This document shows, in pieces, positions 1 through 8,469 of a stretch of DNA of 64,000 bases (the first letter of the stretch is position 1; every line of letters starts with the position of its first letter). The DNA is taken from contig JALHQT010000003.1 in NCBI GenBank assembly GCA_022841825.1, positions 558,001 to 622,000 of the forward strand. The letters are read 5' to 3'. Under the pieces are notes generated by a model. It made no database searches. It was not told where the DNA came from and saw only the letters and a list, made by a program, of their open reading frames with translations. Position numbers and translations under genes: made by a program. This DNA comes from Anaerolineae bacterium (lineage in GTDB: Bacteria > Chloroflexota > Anaerolineae > Aggregatilineales > Phototrophicaceae).

Positions 1-1098
1 TTCTTCGTCGAAGAGCCGATTGCGTCGGAAGAAGCCACGCAGCCAGAGCTGCAAAGCTATGTGTGGGAAGGCGATGACGGTGCGAAAGTAACGGTCATCC
101 GGCTGATCCAGCCAGTGAGTTCGCTGCGTTGGATTGGACATGGCGATCCACTGACGACATCCACCTATCACACGCTGCTGCGCGATTACCTTCAGACGCA
201 GCGCGTGCGCCAGGCGCAGATGTGGTTGTACACACCGATGGCACTTGGTTTCGTGCAGGCGCTGCGCCCTAAGCTGGTTGTCTATGATGTCATGGATCAG
301 CTTTCCGCGTTTAAGGGCGCACCCAGCCAACTTGTCCAGCGCGAGCGAGATGCACTTTCCCGTGCGGATGTGGTCTTTACCGGGGGGATCAGCCTGTACT
401 ATGACAAGCGTCCCTATGCCGGGAGCATTTACCCGTTTCCCAGCGGCGTGGAAGCAGAGCATTTCGCGCGTGCGCGGCACCGCCACCACTTCCCACTGCC
501 AGCAGAGCTGGCGAACATGCAGGGACCCATTCTCGGCTATTACGGCGTGATCGATGAGCGGATGGATTTGCCGCTGCTGCGTTACGTCGCGGAACAGCAC
601 TCTGAGTGGAACATCGTCCTGGTCGGTCCCGTCGTCAAGATCGACCCACAGGATGTGCCGCAGCTTCCGAATATTCATGTGCTTGGGATGAAAACCTACG
701 ATCAGCTTCCTGGTTACCTGGCGCACTTCGATGTGGCGCTGATCCCATTTGCTATGAATGACGCGACGCGATTCCTCAGCCCGACCAAGACGCTGGAGTA
801 CCTGGCAGCCAACAAACCTGTCGTTTCAACCCCCGTCCACGATGTGATCGAGCTGTACGGCTCCGTTGTCAATGTCGGTTACACGCCGCACGAAATCGTC
901 CAGCATGTCGAAGATGCCCTGTCTCATCCTCAGCCCCAGGCGCAGCAGGGCGAAGTGCAGCGACTGCTCGAAGAGTATTCCTGGGATGTCATCGTCGGGC
1001 GGATGAAGCGCCTGATCTGGCGAAAAGCACAGGCGCAGCATCTTCTGGGTACCGCTGCCCTCTCACCGTCTGGATCGTCAGCATATTCATCAGAGTAG
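1..1098 (+). CDS. Glycosyltransferase, GT-B fold (5' end outside window)
   Basis: The reading frame is open from base 1, so the gene starts upstream of the window; the GTG at 61 is not the true start. The first residues read FFVEEP, a motif I associate with a glycosyltransferase family often found beside UDP-galactopyranose-mutase-like flavoproteins. The C-terminal half has a GT-B look: a GYYGVID strand-turn opening the second Rossmann domain, then LVGP, and SPTKTLEYLAANKPVV, the usual sugar-nucleotide loop followed by 'K.lEYlA.gkPvv'. No signal peptide or membrane segment is visible, so it is probably cytoplasmic and transfers a sugar to a cell-surface polymer or lipid. The next gene starts 9 bp downstream, so they are surely co-transcribed. 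Donor and acceptor cannot be told. Confidence 0.75.
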   Translation, partial: FFVEEPIASEEATQPELQSYVWEGDDGAKVTVIRLIQPVSSLRWIGHGDPLTTSTYHTLLRDYLQTQRVRQAQMWLYTPMALGFVQALRPKLVVYDVMDQLSAFKGAPSQLVQRERDALSRADVVFTGGISLYYDKRPYAGSIYPFPSGVEAEHFARARHRHHFPLPAELANMQGPILGYYGVIDERMDLPLLRYVAEQHSEWNIVLVGPVVKIDPQDVPQLPNIHVLGMKTYDQLPGYLAHFDVALIPFAMNDATRFLSPTKTLEYLAANKPVVSTPVHDVIELYGSVVNVGYTPHEIVQHVEDALSHPQPQAQQGEVQRLLEEYSWDVIVGRMKRLIWRKAQAQHLLGTAALSPSGSSAYSSE

Positions 1099-1107
1099 GA
1101 GCAGGGG

Positions 1108-2676
1108 ATGACAGAGTCATCAATGGAACAGAGGATCGTCATTCTGGGCGCGGGTCCTACAGGTTTGGGCGCTGCCTATCGCCTGCAGGAGCTGGGTTAC
1201 CGGAACTGGACGATTTACGAACGTAACAGTTATGTGGGTGGGCTGGCGACCAGCTTCAGCGACAGCGCGGGTTTCACCTACGACATCGGCGGGCACGTCA
1301 TGTTTTCGCACTACAAGTATTTCGATGATCTGGTCGATAAGCTGTTGGGCGACAATTACACCGAGATCATGCGCGAAGCGTGGGTGTGGATGATGGATCG
1401 CTTCGTGCCGTATCCATTCCAGAACAACATTGGCTACCTGCCGCGCGAAGTCGCGCTGGAGTGCATCATGGGGTTGGTCGAGGCGCAGCGCAATCCGGAC
1501 GCGCTGCACAAAGCGACCAACTTCAACGACCTGATCGATGCGCAGTTTGGCGAAGGCATCGCCAAATACTTCATGAAGCCGTACAACTTCAAGGTTTGGG
1601 CACATCCCGTCAGCCACATGAGCCGCGACTGGCTGGGCGAGCGTGTCGCAATGCCCAACCTGGAGCGCATCATCAAGAACGTCATGTTCGACCAGGCGGA
1701 TAAGGGCTGGGGTCCGAACAACAAGTTCAAGTACCCACTGTATGGCGGCACGGGCGGTCTGTATACGCCGTTCGTCAAGTACATCGGCGACAACCTGGTC
1801 GTCAACAAGACTGCCGTTCGGATTGATCCCGTCATCAAGCGCGTCTACTTCAGCGATGGCGAAGCGGTCGATTACGATCTGCTGCTCTCGACCATGCCGC
1901 TCGATCTGCTGGTGCAGCGCCTTGAAGCGCCGCCGGAACAAGTCATCCGTGCGACGAGCGGGCTGCACCATTCCAGCGGCTATATCGTGGGGGTGGGCGT
2001 CGCACGCCCGACCGACAGCGAGAAGTGCTGGCTGTACTTCCCGGAAGAGAGCAGTCCCTTCTACCGGGTGACGTACTTGTCCAACTACTCGCCCTACATG
2101 ACGCCGGACCCGAATCATATGCTGCTGCTGACCGAGACGAGCTACAGCGCGCATAAGTCGGAAGACCGCACGACCATCACCGACCGGGTCATTCAGGGAT
2201 TGCTCAACACTGGGCTGCTGAAGCCGGAGGACATGGATCGGATCATCAGCACCTATCTGATCGACGTGGACTACAGCTACCCGGTGCCAACTGTTGATCG
2301 CAATCTGGCGCTGGCGACCATTCAGCCTTACCTGATGGAGCACCAGATCTATAGTCGAGGGCGCTTCGGTGCCTGGGAATACGAGATCGGCAACATGGAT
2401 CACTCGGTGATGCAGGGTGTCGAACTGGTCAATCACTGGCTGCTCGATGAGCCGGAGACGACCTGGAAGGACTTCTCACACCTCGTCTCCAATAAGTCGC
2501 CCGCGCTGCTGCCGCAGCCGTTTCCCGTGAATGCGGTGTCAGCGTCGGGATACCGCGCCACCTCCGGTCATGGGCGGATTTCGACCCAGGAGATGGAAGT
2601 GCCGCTCTCTCTGCGTAAGCCCAAGGCACGCAGGAACGGCGTCGCGGCGAAGGATAGTGCAGCAACTGGCTCCTAG
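1108..2676 (+). CDS. FAD-dependent oxidoreductase / UDP-galactopyranose-mutase-like protein
   Basis: This 522-residue flavoprotein belongs to the amine-oxidase / protoporphyrinogen-oxidase / UDP-galactopyranose mutase fold. The N-terminus carries a dinucleotide-binding motif (VILGAGPTGLGAAYRL), then an acidic residue at the end of strand 2 (YERN), YVGGLA, and DIGGHVMF, the pattern that positions the flavin. The C-terminal third has GRFGAWEYEIGNMDHSVMQG, where such enzymes close the FAD site. GGAGCAGGGG lies just before the ATG at 1108; a second ATG at 1123 is possible. Tight linkage to the upstream glycosyltransferase suggests a sugar-nucleotide mutase or a dehydrogenase in surface-glycan synthesis, not haem synthesis. 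The exact reaction is inferred. A strong terminator follows. Confidence 0.75.
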   Translation: MTESSMEQRIVILGAGPTGLGAAYRLQELGYRNWTIYERNSYVGGLATSFSDSAGFTYDIGGHVMFSHYKYFDDLVDKLLGDNYTEIMREAWVWMMDRFVPYPFQNNIGYLPREVALECIMGLVEAQRNPDALHKATNFNDLIDAQFGEGIAKYFMKPYNFKVWAHPVSHMSRDWLGERVAMPNLERIIKNVMFDQADKGWGPNNKFKYPLYGGTGGLYTPFVKYIGDNLVVNKTAVRIDPVIKRVYFSDGEAVDYDLLLSTMPLDLLVQRLEAPPEQVIRATSGLHHSSGYIVGVGVARPTDSEKCWLYFPEESSPFYRVTYLSNYSPYMTPDPNHMLLLTETSYSAHKSEDRTTITDRVIQGLLNTGLLKPEDMDRIISTYLIDVDYSYPVPTVDRNLALATIQPYLMEHQIYSRGRFGAWEYEIGNMDHSVMQGVELVNHWLLDEPETTWKDFSHLVSNKSPALLPQPFPVNAVSASGYRATSGHGRISTQEMEVPLSLRKPKARRNGVAAKDSAATGS

Positions 2677-2690
2677 CACCTTTTCCTGCG

Positions 2691-2737
2691 GAGGCAGTCT
2701 GTCAGCGACCATGCGCTGACAGACTGCCTCTCTTTTT
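2691..2737 (+). terminator. Rho-independent terminator
   Basis: A perfect 17-bp stem (2691-2707 with 2714-2730), a 6-nt loop and then TCTTTTTG. It lies 14 bp after the flavoprotein stop codon and is the strongest intrinsic terminator in the window. It separates the surface-glycan pair from the glycosidase pair. Confidence 0.92.
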
Positions 2738-2766
2738 GTCCCTTCATTGCTTTTAAGAGGTTGTCG

Positions 2767-4209
2767 ATGGAGAGCCTGCATCTGTTGGTCCCTGAGGGAT
2801 TCGCGGCACCGCCGCTGCCGAGTTATCGAGGCTACATCTCACGAACAGCCAACGGACGGTATTTTCAGGATGAAGACGGCAAAGGGTTTGTCGTCATCGG
2901 TCATAACGATGCCATCACATGGCTGGGTTTGGAAGAATTGCTGGAAGGAGATCCCAATCCCACGGAACGCTATGTCGCCGACCTGCGCGCGCATGGTATC
3001 ACCGTCAGCCGCATCATGCTGGAATACGCGCAGGAGCGTCGGGGATGGCTGGAAGACCCTGTCGGCGTGTTTTCACCCAAAGTGGTGCGCTTCTGGGATC
3101 GGTTCATCCCGATTGCAGAGCGCCATGGTTTGTATCTGCTGCTGACGCCCTATGACACATTCTGGCAGGTGCTGCATTGGCGAGAGTATCCGTACAACCA
3201 GGCACGCGGCGGTCCTATCGCGCGTAAGAGCGATTGGCTGACGGCGAAGGCGTCCATTGCAGCGCACAAGCGGCGCTGGGAGTTTGTCATCCAGCGATGG
3301 GGTGGCTCGCCTAACATCATGGCATGGGATGTGATGAACGAGATTGACCTGTATTGGAGTGGCAACCCAACCCAGATCGGGCGCTATGTCTCGGAGATTG
3401 CGGCGCACATTCGGGCGCTGGAGCTTCACTATTGGGGCAAAACCCACCTGATCACGGTGTCATCGGCGACCGCCGTACCCCAAGGGGAGCTGGGCGAAGT
3501 CATCTACAACCATCCGGACATCGATTTCGTCAACACACACCTCTATTCCGGCGCAGGCATCAAAGCGCCGACCGATACCATCGAAGGCGCGCTCAACTTC
3601 AGTCGGGGCGTCGCGGCATCGCTGGAGGTCATGCGGTATGTGCGACCTTACTTCGACAGCGAGTCGGGTCCTATCGACGCCTGGATCTGGGATCATCAGC
3701 TTGATGCGCAGTATCACCACAACATGAGCTTCGCACATCTTGCAGCAGGGGGGGCGGGTTCCGGAATGCGCTGGCCCTACAGTCTGCCGCATCATCTTTT
3801 GCCTGCGATGCGCGACAACCTGAAGAGCCTGGCACGCTTCGCTGCGACGATTGAATGGGGCAGGTTCAGCAGTCGCAACATCGACGCCTGGGTACGTGTC
3901 AGCGACGAGTGTGTCATCGCCATCGGGTGCGGCGACAGCCATCGGCTGATCCTGTGGCTGTGCTGTGACAAACGCCGTCGGATGGCTGGGGGGCTGGCGG
4001 AAGCGTGGGTGGAAGTGCGCGATATTCTGACGGACAGCCGTTACCGTGTCGATCTGTGGGTGACGAAGGGCGGTCAGCGCTACCACAGTCTGGACACTGT
4101 GGTCGAGGATGGAAAGCTCGCGTTTGCCCTGGCAATGCCTGGGTACGCGGTGGATGACATCGCGATATCTGTTTATCCGGCACATGAGTATGTGGAGCGC
4201 TGGTCATGA
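2767..4209 (+). CDS. Cellulase/mannanase-type glycoside hydrolase (GH5-like TIM barrel)
   Basis: A 480-residue clan GH-A-like hydrolase. MAWDVMNEID places the acid/base Glu after an Asn near residue 192, and PYFDSESGP places the nucleophile Glu near 299; the spacing fits GH5-type retaining enzymes. THLY near 257-260 fits the barrel-strand 6-7 region. Residues beyond about 370 form a small beta domain. No signal peptide is seen, so it probably cleaves imported oligosaccharides in the cytoplasm. The ATG at 2767 is preferred to a TTG at 2761 because AAGAGG sits 6 nt before it. The stop codon overlaps the next start (ATGA), so it is translationally coupled to the GH43 gene. Substrate could be beta-mannoside, beta-glucoside or another; not resolvable by eye. 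Confidence 0.78.
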   Translation: MESLHLLVPEGFAAPPLPSYRGYISRTANGRYFQDEDGKGFVVIGHNDAITWLGLEELLEGDPNPTERYVADLRAHGITVSRIMLEYAQERRGWLEDPVGVFSPKVVRFWDRFIPIAERHGLYLLLTPYDTFWQVLHWREYPYNQARGGPIARKSDWLTAKASIAAHKRRWEFVIQRWGGSPNIMAWDVMNEIDLYWSGNPTQIGRYVSEIAAHIRALELHYWGKTHLITVSSATAVPQGELGEVIYNHPDIDFVNTHLYSGAGIKAPTDTIEGALNFSRGVAASLEVMRYVRPYFDSESGPIDAWIWDHQLDAQYHHNMSFAHLAAGGAGSGMRWPYSLPHHLLPAMRDNLKSLARFAATIEWGRFSSRNIDAWVRVSDECVIAIGCGDSHRLILWLCCDKRRRMAGGLAEAWVEVRDILTDSRYRVDLWVTKGGQRYHSLDTVVEDGKLAFALAMPGYAVDDIAISVYPAHEYVERWS

Positions 4210-5144
4210 CACTGAGCTATATCAACCCTGTCTACCCGGAGTACTTTGCCGACCCGTTCATCCTCGAACAGGAGGGCATGTACTATGCCTATGGGACAGG
4301 TCCAACCCAGGGCGACCGGGTGCTGCCGGCGCTCAGTTCGCCTAACCTCGTCGATTGGACGGCACACGGCGGCGTGCTGGTACCGCCTGCGGGAAGCGAC
4401 GAGTGGTGGGCACCGGAAGTCGCCTTTTTCGACGGGATGTACTACCTGTATTACTCGGCGAAGGGCATCGACAAACGCGATCATCAGTTGCGTGTCGCAT
4501 ACAGCGCTCATCCGTTGGGTCCCTTTGAGGACTGCGGACGGGTGCTGGTGCCAGATCAGCCCTTCACCATCGATGCGCATCCCTTCCGAGATGAGGATGG
4601 CGTTTGGTATCTCTTTTACGCTCAGGATTTTCTGACCCTGGACGGCGACACGCGCGTCGGAACAGGCATCGTCGTCGATCGGCTGGTCGATATGTTGACG
4701 CTGGCGGGCGAGCCGCATGTGGTCGTTCGACCGCATCTCGATTGGCACTTGTTCAAGGCACAGCGGGTGATGTACGGAGGCGTCCACGATTGGCACACGG
4801 TCGAAGGTCCGTCGGTTTTGCGCCACGAGGGGCGCTACTACTGCTTTTATAGTGGGGGTGCCTGGGAACAGGAGACCTACGGCGTCAGCTATGTGTCTAC
4901 CGATCATCCTCTGGGACTTTACACATCGCCGCTCGAAACGAGCTATCAGGTGCTGCGCTCACTGCCGCCGCATGTGATGGGTCCCGGACACAATTCATTC
5001 GTCCGCTCACGGGACGGTCAATTGTTGATGGTCTACCACGCCTGGGATGCCGCTCGCACAGGGCGTTACATGCGCCTGGACAAGCTGGTGTGGAAGGAGG
5101 GCGTCCCGCACGTTTCGCCAACCTGGACGCCCACAACGCTGTAG
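4206..5144 (+). CDS. GH43-family glycoside hydrolase
   Basis: A 312-residue five-bladed beta-propeller hydrolase of the GH43 type (arabinofuranosidase/xylosidase-like). The three acidic catalytic positions of the family are visible: Asp16 in ADPF (base), Asp123 in IDAHPF (pKa modulator) and Glu200 in VEGPSV (acid). Blade motifs such as WWAPEV and YYLYYSA are typical. There is no signal peptide, so it likely acts inside the cell. It overlaps the preceding hydrolase by 4 bp, suggesting the two enzymes process the same imported oligosaccharide. The stop codon lies inside a short palindrome that can act as the terminator. Confidence 0.88.
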   Translation: MTLSYINPVYPEYFADPFILEQEGMYYAYGTGPTQGDRVLPALSSPNLVDWTAHGGVLVPPAGSDEWWAPEVAFFDGMYYLYYSAKGIDKRDHQLRVAYSAHPLGPFEDCGRVLVPDQPFTIDAHPFRDEDGVWYLFYAQDFLTLDGDTRVGTGIVVDRLVDMLTLAGEPHVVVRPHLDWHLFKAQRVMYGGVHDWHTVEGPSVLRHEGRYYCFYSGGAWEQETYGVSYVSTDHPLGLYTSPLETSYQVLRSLPPHVMGPGHNSFVRSRDGQLLMVYHAWDAARTGRYMRLDKLVWKEGVPHVSPTWTPTTL

Positions 5145-5169
5145 GGACGCCCAGCCGGGCGTCCGCTAC
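5141..5169. repeat. GTAGGG-type palindromic repeat, likely bidirectional terminator
   Basis: GTAGGGACGCCC, a short spacer, then GGGCGTCCGCTAC. The perfect 8-bp stem is 5145-5152 with 5157-5164. It sits between convergent genes (GH43 and the KGG gene) and supplies the TAG stop of GH43. Related palindromes occur at 24105-24130 and 63722-63749. Confidence 0.65.
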
Positions 5170-5183
5170 AACTTTCCAGTTTC

Positions 5184-5402
5184 CTAACGGTCGCGGCTGC
5201 CACGATCATCGGTGCCGCTGTTACCAGGGTTGCCGCGGCGCCCGCCAGAGCTGGGGGTTTCCCCCTCATCGCCCTTGGTGGTCTTGCCCTTGCCGCCCTG
5301 TGATGCCTTGCCGCCCTGGCTGGCGATCTCTCGCTGCTTTTCGTCATCCATCGACGCAAAGCCGCGCCCGCCCTTCTTCTCCGTTTCCTTCTGCTTCGCC
5401 AT
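5184..5402 (-). CDS. KGG-motif stress protein
   Basis: A 72-residue, very hydrophilic protein rich in Gly, Lys, Glu and Ser. It contains KKGGRGFASMD, followed by REIASQGG and KASQGG: the KGG repeat of general-stress proteins such as GsiB and YciG. Such proteins are intrinsically disordered and linked to desiccation or general stress; the molecular role is unknown. The ATG at 5402 is chosen because GAGGAAA lies 5 nt upstream; an upstream ATG at 5450 has no such support. It stands alone, divergent from a PRC-barrel gene that may also be stress-related. Confidence 0.82.
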   Translation of the reverse strand: MAKQKETEKKGGRGFASMDDEKQREIASQGGKASQGGKGKTTKGDEGETPSSGGRRGNPGNSGTDDRGSRDR

Positions 5403-5685
5403 TTTGCTTTCCTCATTCTGAACAGGATTAGATGCAGGCTCCATGCGCATGGTGCATCACGAGTATTTTCGTGTGTTTCTCCACTCGCCGGAGGTTCCAT
5501 GTGACCCATCTTCCCTGCGTCACCTGAGGCTCCTGCCGACGCCCCTTTTGTCCCCCAAGTGACCCAAGACGTTCGACCACTTCAGCCCTTCAGAGTACGG
5601 CTGCTTCAGCATAGGGTGTGAGAGGGGCGCGAGATCTCCTCGCCTCTTCTATGTGGAAGCCAGGGTAGGGAAAAGGAGCATAACG
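5403..5685. other. Divergent intergenic region between two stress-type genes
   Basis: About 280 bp between the leftward KGG gene and the rightward PRC-barrel gene. Apart from the two ribosome-binding sites, no open frame or confident sigma70 promoter was recognised. A short CACGA/TCGTG inverted repeat near 5460 is too small to interpret. Confidence 0.4.
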
Positions 5686-6516
5686 ATGCGTTTCAAGTCA
5701 GGTGCAGATGTTCACAGCAGTGATGGGAAGAAGGTCGGTCGTTTGCGCGGAGTCGTGATGACGCCAGGTTCAGATGCGATTACAGGCATCATCGTCGAAC
5801 GCGGCTTTCTCTTCACCGAAGATCGCATGATCCCGGTCGATTGGATTGCTCAAACATCCGAGGAAGGGAACATTCGCCTGAGCGAGGAGCATCAGACGTT
5901 TGATGATCTCGAACGCTTTGATGAAAATGTCTACATCGCTGGCGACATGTCAAACCCCGCTGATATTGGGGTGCTGCCGACCTACTACTACTATGGTGCG
6001 CCCGCATACATCCCGAATGCAGCAAACCTGGGTCCTGCGCTCGCCACCGATGAGCGGATGCATGAAGAGGCGGAGATGGGGCTGGACGAGGGCGACGTCA
6101 CCGTGCGGGTTGGCATTGATGTCATCAGCAGTGACGATCATCATGTGGGCAGGGTGGATGAGATCATCGCCAGCGCGCCCGAAAATCGCCTGTCACACTT
6201 CGTCGTCTCCAAGGGGAATTTGTTCACCACCCGCAAGATGATTCCTATGCAGTGGATAGGCGAGCTGGGCAGCGATCGTGTTCTTCTGGCGGTCAGCCGT
6301 GACTTCATGGAGCGCCTGCCGGACTTCGACGAGAAGCGCTGGAATACGCAGGGTGATGAGTACGCTACCAACCACGATACGGACAACATGAATGACACTG
6401 ACGACGTCATGCTTGACGACGAACACGCGACGACTGCCAGCAGCGATGACACTCGCCCTCGCCGCCCAGACCACGCGGATAAGACGGGTGTCGAGACCTC
6501 GCGTTCTCGCGATTGA
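5686..6516 (+). CDS. Two-domain PRC-barrel protein
   Basis: A 276-residue protein with two PRC-barrel domains. The first (about residues 3-80) has a 'GADVHSSDGKKVGRL..VV' opening; the second (about 135-215) has 'GIDVISSDDHHVGRVDEII'. Each ends with an 'F(L/T)..(R/K)MIP..WI' strand. The last 60 residues are strongly acidic and then basic, probably disordered. PRC-barrel proteins are beta-barrel adaptors found in photosynthetic reaction centres, RimM and many stress-linked stand-alone proteins. The start at 5686 is supported by AAGGAG 7 nt upstream, in preference to a GTG at 5653. The frame stays open for 34 more codons after the TGA. Confidence 0.85.
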   Translation: MRFKSGADVHSSDGKKVGRLRGVVMTPGSDAITGIIVERGFLFTEDRMIPVDWIAQTSEEGNIRLSEEHQTFDDLERFDENVYIAGDMSNPADIGVLPTYYYYGAPAYIPNAANLGPALATDERMHEEAEMGLDEGDVTVRVGIDVISSDDHHVGRVDEIIASAPENRLSHFVVSKGNLFTTRKMIPMQWIGELGSDRVLLAVSRDFMERLPDFDEKRWNTQGDEYATNHDTDNMNDTDDVMLDDEHATTASSDDTRPRRPDHADKTGVETSRSRD

Positions 6517-6618
6517 GAACGTACCGGGAGCGTGGGTTCAGAAGTGACGATGCCGGACGATGCCGATGACAACGCGGACTACCAGCGTGGGAACGAACGC
6601 CCGATCCAGAGCACGTAG
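6517..6618 (+). other. In-frame open extension beyond the PRC-barrel stop
   Basis: Directly after the TGA at 6514-6516 the same frame runs 33 sense codons to a TAG at 6616-6618. It encodes a polar tail (for example MPDDADDN and YQRGNERPIQST) like the disordered C-terminus of the preceding protein. This could be the original C-terminus cut by a nonsense mutation, a read-through extension, or chance. The hairpin that closes the unit lies only after this extension. Confidence 0.4.
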
Positions 6619-6628
6619 TCGCAGCAAT

Positions 6629-6660
6629 GAAGGGGGCTGGCGATGGCTCCAGCCCCCTTC
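6629..6660 (+). terminator. Terminator-like hairpin after PRC-barrel gene
   Basis: Perfect 12-bp stem GAAGGGGGCTGG (6629-6640) with CCAGCCCCCTTC (6649-6660) and an 8-nt loop. There is no clear U-tract after it, so termination efficiency is uncertain. Confidence 0.6.
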
Positions 6661-6792
6661 CTGTTGAGCGTGCGCAGCAGCACTCTGCTGCACCGTATTC
6701 AAGTTGCCTTCAGTGACGAGTGGTTATTGTCCCAGGTCGCTGGGGTACATCAACTGATCGATGCTGACGAGTTCGACGGTTGCGACAACTGA

Positions 6793-7131
6793 CCGCCGTA
6801 TCTCGCCTTCCCAAATCTACCCACCCTGCCGCCTGTGCCAGATGTCGTTGACCCCGACGCCTGGCTGCACGCCTATCATGGGCGAACATTCAAGCGACAC
6901 ATCGGGCAAAACGGGCGCGTCTCGGTGGGTACTTATGATTACTACGTCGGCTACACGCTTTCCGGTGAGAAGATTGGCGTATTTTTGGACGCAAACGAGC
7001 GCTGCCTGCGTTTTCTGCATCGCGGCGGTATCGTCAGAGAATTGGAGATCCAAGGACTGATGGGGCAGCCACTCTCGTTCGGCGACTATTTGAAACTCAT
7101 GCTCGCTGAAGCACGCACTGCAGACGCATAG
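6793..7131 (+). pseudogene. C-terminal remnant of an integrase-type transposase
   Basis: The frame is open only from 6793 (a TGA at 6790 precedes it) and encodes a proline-rich linker (PNLPTLPPVP) and then a small beta-rich domain, including GRTFKRHIGQNGRVSVGTYDYYVGY. This looks like the C-terminal barrel that follows the catalytic core in rve-type (IS481/IS21-like) transposases. The catalytic core is absent, and upstream DNA to 6661 shows no continuous match in any frame. A GTG at 6835 would allow a 98-residue product, but no ribosome-binding site is evident. Most likely a dead IS fragment; a small stand-alone protein is the alternative. Confidence 0.5.
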
Positions 7132-7244
7132 ACGCCCACTTTTTCAATAAGCCGCGTCTCCCGACAGGGGCATGTTCACTTTGTCCTCACATCGGTCACG
7201 ATGTCCGGAAACACCCAGGGGAGTTGAACCACAAAAACAATACA

Positions 7245-7415
7245 GTTCCCGTTTGCCGCACCTATTGCCTTTTTCACCCCGTTGACAGCGTTTTGCGCGA
7301 GTGAACGCCTTTTTCGACCGCGACTGGAACGCGAAAGCCTAGCTTGAATTATCAACGATTCCCGTTTGCTGCGCCCCCTGTTTCTTTTATCAACTGTTCC
7401 CGTTTGCCGCACCCC
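7245..7415. repeat. Three direct copies of a ~20-bp motif
   Basis: Copies of GTTCCCGTTTGCCGCACC or near variants lie at 7245-7262, 7357-7375 and 7396-7413. The last two sit in longer matching blocks (7351-7378 and 7389-7415) that both begin ATCAAC, 38 bp apart. The third copy runs over the 3' end of the alcohol dehydrogenase gene and supplies its stop. Apart from these repeats the 7132-7389 spacer shows no gene. Confidence 0.7.
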
Positions 7416-8460
7416 CAAGCAGACTCCAGTCGAAGATAACGCCGACGGCGGACGAGCGATCGCGCAGCAGTCCCAGATAGGCGTCCGCCGCCTGTAACGG
7501 CGAGTAGCGATGGGTGACGAGGCTTTGCACATTCATCCTGCCGCGCGTCAGGTAATCGAAGAAGAGGTCGGTCATCTCGTCTACCGACCAGGGCGTGTAC
7601 TCGGTCTTCTTATCCGGCACCTGGTAGCCATGAATGCCCAGGATGGAGACCGACTTGAAGACAACCCCCGGACCCAACGTCTGCTGCGTCGGGATGGGGG
7701 TGTCGCCCAGCAGCACCAGCCGCCCCAACCGTCGCAGCAGTTGAACGGACGGCGCAAGTGCACTGGGATGCCCGGTGACCTCGAACACCGCGTCCAACCC
7801 CCAGCCGTCCGTCAGGTCATTCACGGTCGCCAGTGCATCGCCGACGGGCATCTGGAGGATGTGCGTCGCGCCATTTGCCTGGGCGAGCTGAAGGCGGCTC
7901 GCCATCGGGTCAATGGCGATGATGCGCCGCGCGCCCGCCGCCGCCAGATACTGCACGACGAGCTGTCCCAGAATGCCCAGCCCGACGACGGCGGCGCTCT
8001 CGCCAAACTGGAACTCGGCGCGGCGCACGGCGCTCTGGGTCGTGCATGCCAGGCTGCGCCAGGTCGCCTCTTCGCTGCTGATCCGATCGGGCACGACGGC
8101 GGCGCTGATCCCTACCGGGATGTCATAACGTTTTTCGGGATGTGCCACCTGCACCTTGTAATACTGTTGATGCAGCGCATAACTGGCGATACGATCCCCT
8201 TCGCGGATGCCCTCGACATCCGGCGCGACCGCCAGTACGCGCCCAACCATGCTGTAGCCTGTGCGGAAGGGGTATCTGACCCAATCGTACCAATTGGTGC
8301 CGGGGTCGAACTGCCCTCGCAAACAGTGCAGTTCAGTGCCGATGCTGAGGAGCGAGCGCTCCGCCTGGCAGAGGATTTCGCCCGCCTCCGGTGCACCGAC
8401 CTCTTCCTCCCACAGATCAACCTGCTCTTTTGCCGGGAAGACGATATAACGTGATTTCAT
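7390..8460 (-). CDS. Zinc-type medium-chain alcohol dehydrogenase (MDR family)
   Basis: A 356-residue MDR-superfamily protein. GLGILGQLVVQYL is the Rossmann NAD(P) motif near residue 163, and IAIDPMASRL follows at the strand-2 acidic position. The N-terminal GroES-like domain has SIGTELHCLRG but lacks the usual Cys-His pair, so zinc binding is doubtful; it resembles sugar-alcohol or BchC-like dehydrogenases. It is the last gene of a leftward sugar operon after an FGGY kinase, suggesting oxidation of a polyol or sugar. The last eight codons (GGAANGNS) and the stop lie in a repeat that also occurs twice downstream, so the natural C-terminus may have been replaced. Confidence 0.78.
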   Translation of the reverse strand: MKSRYIVFPAKEQVDLWEEEVGAPEAGEILCQAERSLLSIGTELHCLRGQFDPGTNWYDWVRYPFRTGYSMVGRVLAVAPDVEGIREGDRIASYALHQQYYKVQVAHPEKRYDIPVGISAAVVPDRISSEEATWRSLACTTQSAVRRAEFQFGESAAVVGLGILGQLVVQYLAAAGARRIIAIDPMASRLQLAQANGATHILQMPVGDALATVNDLTDGWGLDAVFEVTGHPSALAPSVQLLRRLGRLVLLGDTPIPTQQTLGPGVVFKSVSILGIHGYQVPDKKTEYTPWSVDEMTDLFFDYLTRGRMNVQSLVTHRYSPLQAADAYLGLLRDRSSAVGVIFDWSLLGGAANGNS

Positions 8461-8469
8461 GATCTAATC

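Noticed and set aside
1120-2436. 438-codon open frame on the - strand
   Set aside because: Complement of the FAD oxidoreductase gene, which has a full flavin motif set; His/Val/Asp-rich shadow product.
7245-7415. Short CRISPR-like array
   Set aside because: Three copies with unequal spacing, imperfect matches, no leader and no cas genes.
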